A stretch of 15,541 nt of DNA from Syntrophomonadaceae bacterium (GTDB lineage Bacteria; Bacillota; Ch66; Ch109): the NCBI GenBank assembly GCA_012512295.1, contig JAAZDI010000349.1, forward strand, positions 1-15,541, in the 5' to 3' direction. The position numbers and the translations under genes are program-made. Numbering within the stretch: position 1 is the stretch's first letter; every line of letters starts with the position of its first letter. Positions 13,026 through 15,541 of the stretch are shown piece after piece. The notes below the pieces were generated by a model that saw nothing but the letters and a program-made list of their open reading frames with translations, did no database searches and was not told the DNA's origin.

Positions 13026-14348
13026 GTGTCGTTGAAAGAAACCTTACTCAGAAAAATAAACCAGCGGGAAATCGTGGTCGGGGTAGTCGGTTTAGGTTAT
13101 GTCGGTCTGCCTCTGGCGGTGGAGAAGGCTAAAGCCGGCTATAAAACGATTGGCTTTGATATTCAGGACCGTAAAGTTGAGATGCTCAACCAGGGGATCA
13201 ACTACATTGGGGATGTGGTTGATAGTGAATTAAAAGAACTGGTTGAAAAAGGCATGTTATCCGCGACCAAAGATTTTTCCTTCATTAAAGATGTAGACTT
13301 CATCGCAATCGCTGTCCCGACACCACTCGATGCATACCAGCAGCCGGATATTAGCTATGTCCGTGATTCCACTATCGCTGTGGCCAAATATCTGCGCCGG
13401 GGAAGCATGGTGGTCTTAGAATCCACTACCTATCCCGGTACCACCGAAGAATTAATTCTGCCCCTTCTCGAACAGGGCTCCGGACTGAAATGCGGCGAGG
13501 ATTTTTATCTGGCCTTCTCCCCTGAGCGGGTAGATCCGGGGAATATCCTTTATAAAACCAAAAACACCCCGAAAGTTGTTGGTGGGGTGGGTAAGGATGC
13601 CACAGAAGTGATTGCGGCGATGTATCGAAACGTGCTCGAAGGAGACATTTTTGAAGCCTCATCTCCCAGAGTAGCGGAAATGGAAAAAATATTAGAAAAC
13701 ACCTACCGTAATGTAAATATAGGTTTGATCAATGAACTGGCTATACTCTGTCATAAGATGAACATAAATATCTGGGAAGTCATCGAAGCTGCCAAAACCA
13801 AGCCCTTTGGCTTCACTCCCTTCTATCCCGGTCCCGGCGTGGGTGGTCATTGCATTCCCTTGGACCCTTACTATCTATCCTGGAAGGCCAGGGAGTATGG
13901 TTTCCATACCTCCATGATCGAAGCCTCCATGATGGTCAACGACCGGATGCCCGAATATACTGTTGAACGGGCTGGTAGAATCCTGAATCGTTTCAGAAAA
14001 GCCCTGAACGGGGCCAAAGTCCTGATCTTAGGGGTAGCTTACAAAGGGGACATTGATGACTACCGAGAAAGCCCGGCTTTACGGGTAATCAAAGAGTTTG
14101 AAAAAGTCGGCTCCGAAATAGAATACTACGACCCCTTTATAGGCGAATACAACGAAAAAGGCCGGATTAGAAAAGGCCTGCCCGAGCTAACCGCTGAAAA
14201 AATACAGGAAGCGGACCTTGTGGTCATCACCACCAACCATACTCAGGGCATAGATTACAATTTCGTCCAACAAAACGCCAAATACATATTCGATACCAAA
14301 AATGCGATGAAGGATGTCGCGAATAGAGAAAATGTAGAATTGTTGTAG
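13026..14348 (+). CDS. wbpA: WbpA-type UDP-N-acetylglucosamine 6-dehydrogenase
   Basis: This 440-residue nucleotide-sugar dehydrogenase oxidises C6 of UDP-GlcNAc to the uronic acid with two NAD+, the first step toward diacetamido uronic acids. The start is GTG 13026, with AAGGAGG at 13009-13015. The N-terminal NAD domain has VGVVGLGYVGLPLA (18-31). The central domain includes SPERVDPG (165-172). The catalytic cysteine is C276 in GPGVGGHCIPLDPYYL (269-284). The C-terminal UDP-binding domain starts near VLILGVAYKGDIDDYRESP. Family members use UDP-GlcNAc (WbpA) or UDP-ManNAc (WecC). The three neighbouring genes favour the WbpA function, but sequence alone does not decide it. Confidence 0.9.
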   Translation: MSLKETLLRKINQREIVVGVVGLGYVGLPLAVEKAKAGYKTIGFDIQDRKVEMLNQGINYIGDVVDSELKELVEKGMLSATKDFSFIKDVDFIAIAVPTPLDAYQQPDISYVRDSTIAVAKYLRRGSMVVLESTTYPGTTEELILPLLEQGSGLKCGEDFYLAFSPERVDPGNILYKTKNTPKVVGGVGKDATEVIAAMYRNVLEGDIFEASSPRVAEMEKILENTYRNVNIGLINELAILCHKMNINIWEVIEAAKTKPFGFTPFYPGPGVGGHCIPLDPYYLSWKAREYGFHTSMIEASMMVNDRMPEYTVERAGRILNRFRKALNGAKVLILGVAYKGDIDDYRESPALRVIKEFEKVGSEIEYYDPFIGEYNEKGRIRKGLPELTAEKIQEADLVVITTNHTQGIDYNFVQQNAKYIFDTKNAMKDVANRENVELL

Positions 14349-14352
14349 ATGG

Positions 14353-14554
14353 TGAGGCGTGAGTTGTGACGAGGTATTCATACAAATAAACAAGGTGTTT
14401 GCCCTAATCGGGGGATTGTTGAAGAAAGTAAGGAGTAAGGTGTAGCCTATTCACCTCACGCCTAACGGAAGGAAGTGATTGAGGAAACGGGTAGTGGAAA
14501 GTGATGGAGAACTACAGATATAAACTCCTCACGCCTCACACCTCACGCCTCACT
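14353..14554. repeat. MITE-like intergenic element with 7-bp repeats
   Basis: GTGAGGCGTGAG (14353-14364) is an exact inverted copy of CTCACGCCTCAC, found at 14528-14539 and again at 14542-14553. The right end is four 7-bp units at 14527-14554 (CCTCACG, CCTCACA, CCTCACG, CCTCACT). The middle carries further 7-bp-period traces: GTAAGGAGTAAGGTGTAG near 14428-14445 and CACCTCACGCCTAACG near 14452-14466. There is no coding capacity. It could be a degenerate miniature element or a regulatory spacer. Confidence 0.6.
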
Positions 14555-14559
14555 CTAGG

Positions 14560-15541
14560 ATGCTTAGAATTGGACTCATTGGCTGCGGCCGCATATCCAA
14601 AAACCACTTTGAAGCCATCGCCGCTCAGCCGGATGCCAGGTGTATCGCCTGTTGTGACATTATCGAAGAAAGGGTTCGGGAAGCAGCGGAAAAATATGAG
14701 ATCCCTTACTGGACGACGAAATATGAAGAAATGCTGCAGCGAGACGACCTGGATTTAATCTCCATCTGCACCCCTTCCGGCTTGCACCCGGAGCATGGTA
14801 TAATGGCAGCAAGAGCCGGCAAGCACGTGCTAACCGAAAAACCCATGGGCTGCCGGCTGGCTGAGGCGGATAAACTAATTGAAGCCTGCGACCAAGCCGG
14901 GGTCAAACTCTTTGTGGTATTACAAAATCGGCTCAACCCGGCTATTCAACTGGTGCGGAGAGCCTTCGAAGAAGGCCGTTTTGGCAAGCTATATATGATC
15001 ACCTCCAACGTTTTCTGGACTCGTCCCCAGGACTATTACGACATGGCCCCTTGGCGAGGCACCTGGGCATTGGATGGTGGAGCCTTTATGAACCAGGCTT
15101 CGCACTATGTAGATATGGTGCAGTGGTTTGGCGGACCGATAGAAGAAGTAAAATCAATTACTGCCACCCTGGCCCGGAACATTGAAGCCGAAGATACCGG
15201 TTCAGCTATAATCCGTTTTCAGAACGGGGCGATTGGCAGTATCAACGTTACCATGCTGACCTATCCGAAGAACCTGGAAGGGTCCATTACTCTGCTGGGG
15301 GAGAAAGGAACGGTCCGCGTAGGCGGCATGGCCATGAATCGCATTGAACATTGGGAATTTGCGGATCAGCAGGCATATGATCAAGAGGTAGAGCAGGCGA
15401 ATACAAATCCAACCTCGGTCTACGGGTTTGGGCATAGCGGGTATTATCGGAATACCATAAATTCTATTTTAAGTGGTGAATGCCCTAGCAGTGATGGACG
15501 AGAAGGTAGGAAGTCGCTTTATCTGTTGGAAGAGATATACA
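14560..15541 (+). CDS. wbpB: WbpB-type UDP-sugar 3-dehydrogenase (Gfo/Idh/MocA), 3'-partial
   Basis: The reading frame stays open to the window end (327 codons). The ATG at 14560 is the only start codon after the in-frame stop at 14521. Its ribosome binding site is poor, because the 7-bp repeat block ends five bases before it. The N-terminal Rossmann fold has GLIGCGRISKNH (5-16), then ICTPSGLHPEH (69-79) and the EKP motif (93-95), with K94 expected to be catalytic. GGAFMNQASHYVD (173-185) contains the substrate-site Asn178 and His182. It should oxidise C3 of UDP-GlcNAcA to give the WbpE substrate. WbpB-type enzymes recycle NAD+ with 2-oxoglutarate. Its separation from the wbpE-D-A run by a 211-base gap is unusual and may affect expression. 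Confidence 0.88.
   Translation, partial: MLRIGLIGCGRISKNHFEAIAAQPDARCIACCDIIEERVREAAEKYEIPYWTTKYEEMLQRDDLDLISICTPSGLHPEHGIMAARAGKHVLTEKPMGCRLAEADKLIEACDQAGVKLFVVLQNRLNPAIQLVRRAFEEGRFGKLYMITSNVFWTRPQDYYDMAPWRGTWALDGGAFMNQASHYVDMVQWFGGPIEEVKSITATLARNIEAEDTGSAIIRFQNGAIGSINVTMLTYPKNLEGSITLLGEKGTVRVGGMAMNRIEHWEFADQQAYDQEVEQANTNPTSVYGFGHSGYYRNTINSILSGECPSSDGREGRKSLYLLEEIY

Noticed and set aside
14501..14758. Plus-strand ORF of 85 residues overlapping the wbpB homologue
   Set aside because: It is out of frame with the clear Gfo/Idh/MocA reading frame and translates the 7-bp repeats; no protein features.

Overview
The window looks like a cell-surface locus of a Gram-positive, low-to-mid GC Firmicute, most likely a Clostridia-class (Peptococcaceae-like) organism. 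This is inferred from three things: S-layer homology (SLH) proteins, a CpsB/C/D-type tyrosine phosphoregulatory module of the Gram-positive kind, and a cyclic-di-GMP-I riboswitch, together with strong AGGAGG-type ribosome binding sites and frequent TTG/GTG starts. No species assignment is possible from the sequence alone. All genes recognised are on the + strand.

Region 1 (1-3350) holds two tandem paralogous SLH proteins. The first is cut by the window's left edge. Each is built as an N-terminal part, a 10-11 residue polyglycine hinge, a beta-rich module and three SLH repeats, and each gene is followed by a rho-independent terminator. Region 2 (3351-3884) is a long AT-rich non-coding stretch with a hairpin, a possible promoter and short tandem repeats. 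Region 3 (3885-7764) encodes a membrane-anchored protein of unknown function, then a Wzz/CpsC-type chain-length and kinase-activator protein, a CpsD-type tyrosine autokinase with a seven-tyrosine cluster, and a CpsB/YwqE-type PHP phosphatase. The last three form the usual phosphorylation cycle that controls polysaccharide polymerisation and export.

Region 4 (7765-9828) is a c-di-GMP-I (GEMM-I) riboswitch directly in front of a FlaA1/CapD/WbpM-type nucleotide-sugar 4,6-dehydratase. Region 5 (9829-11087) is an AT-rich insert with two toxin-antitoxin modules: a YefM/YoeB pair whose toxin lacks the C-terminal catalytic His/Tyr, and an antitoxin/PIN-toxin pair. Region 6 (11088-15541) carries homologues of WbpE, WbpD, WbpA and WbpB. 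These four enzymes convert UDP-GlcNAc to UDP-2,3-diacetamido-2,3-dideoxyglucuronic acid. The WbpB homologue runs off the right edge. Two blocks of exactly four 7-bp units (consensus CCTCACN) lie just upstream of the wbpE and wbpB homologues.

Taken together, the locus appears to make and regulate a diacetamido-uronic-acid-containing surface glycan next to SLH surface proteins. Control may come from tyrosine phosphorylation at the protein level and from c-di-GMP at the RNA level. The most notable points are the riboswitch placed between the regulatory and biosynthetic halves of the cluster, the catalytically truncated YoeB with a well-preserved operator, and the 7-bp repeat blocks. I did not find an evidently new multi-gene system; the least explained items are the unknown membrane protein at 3885 and its leader.
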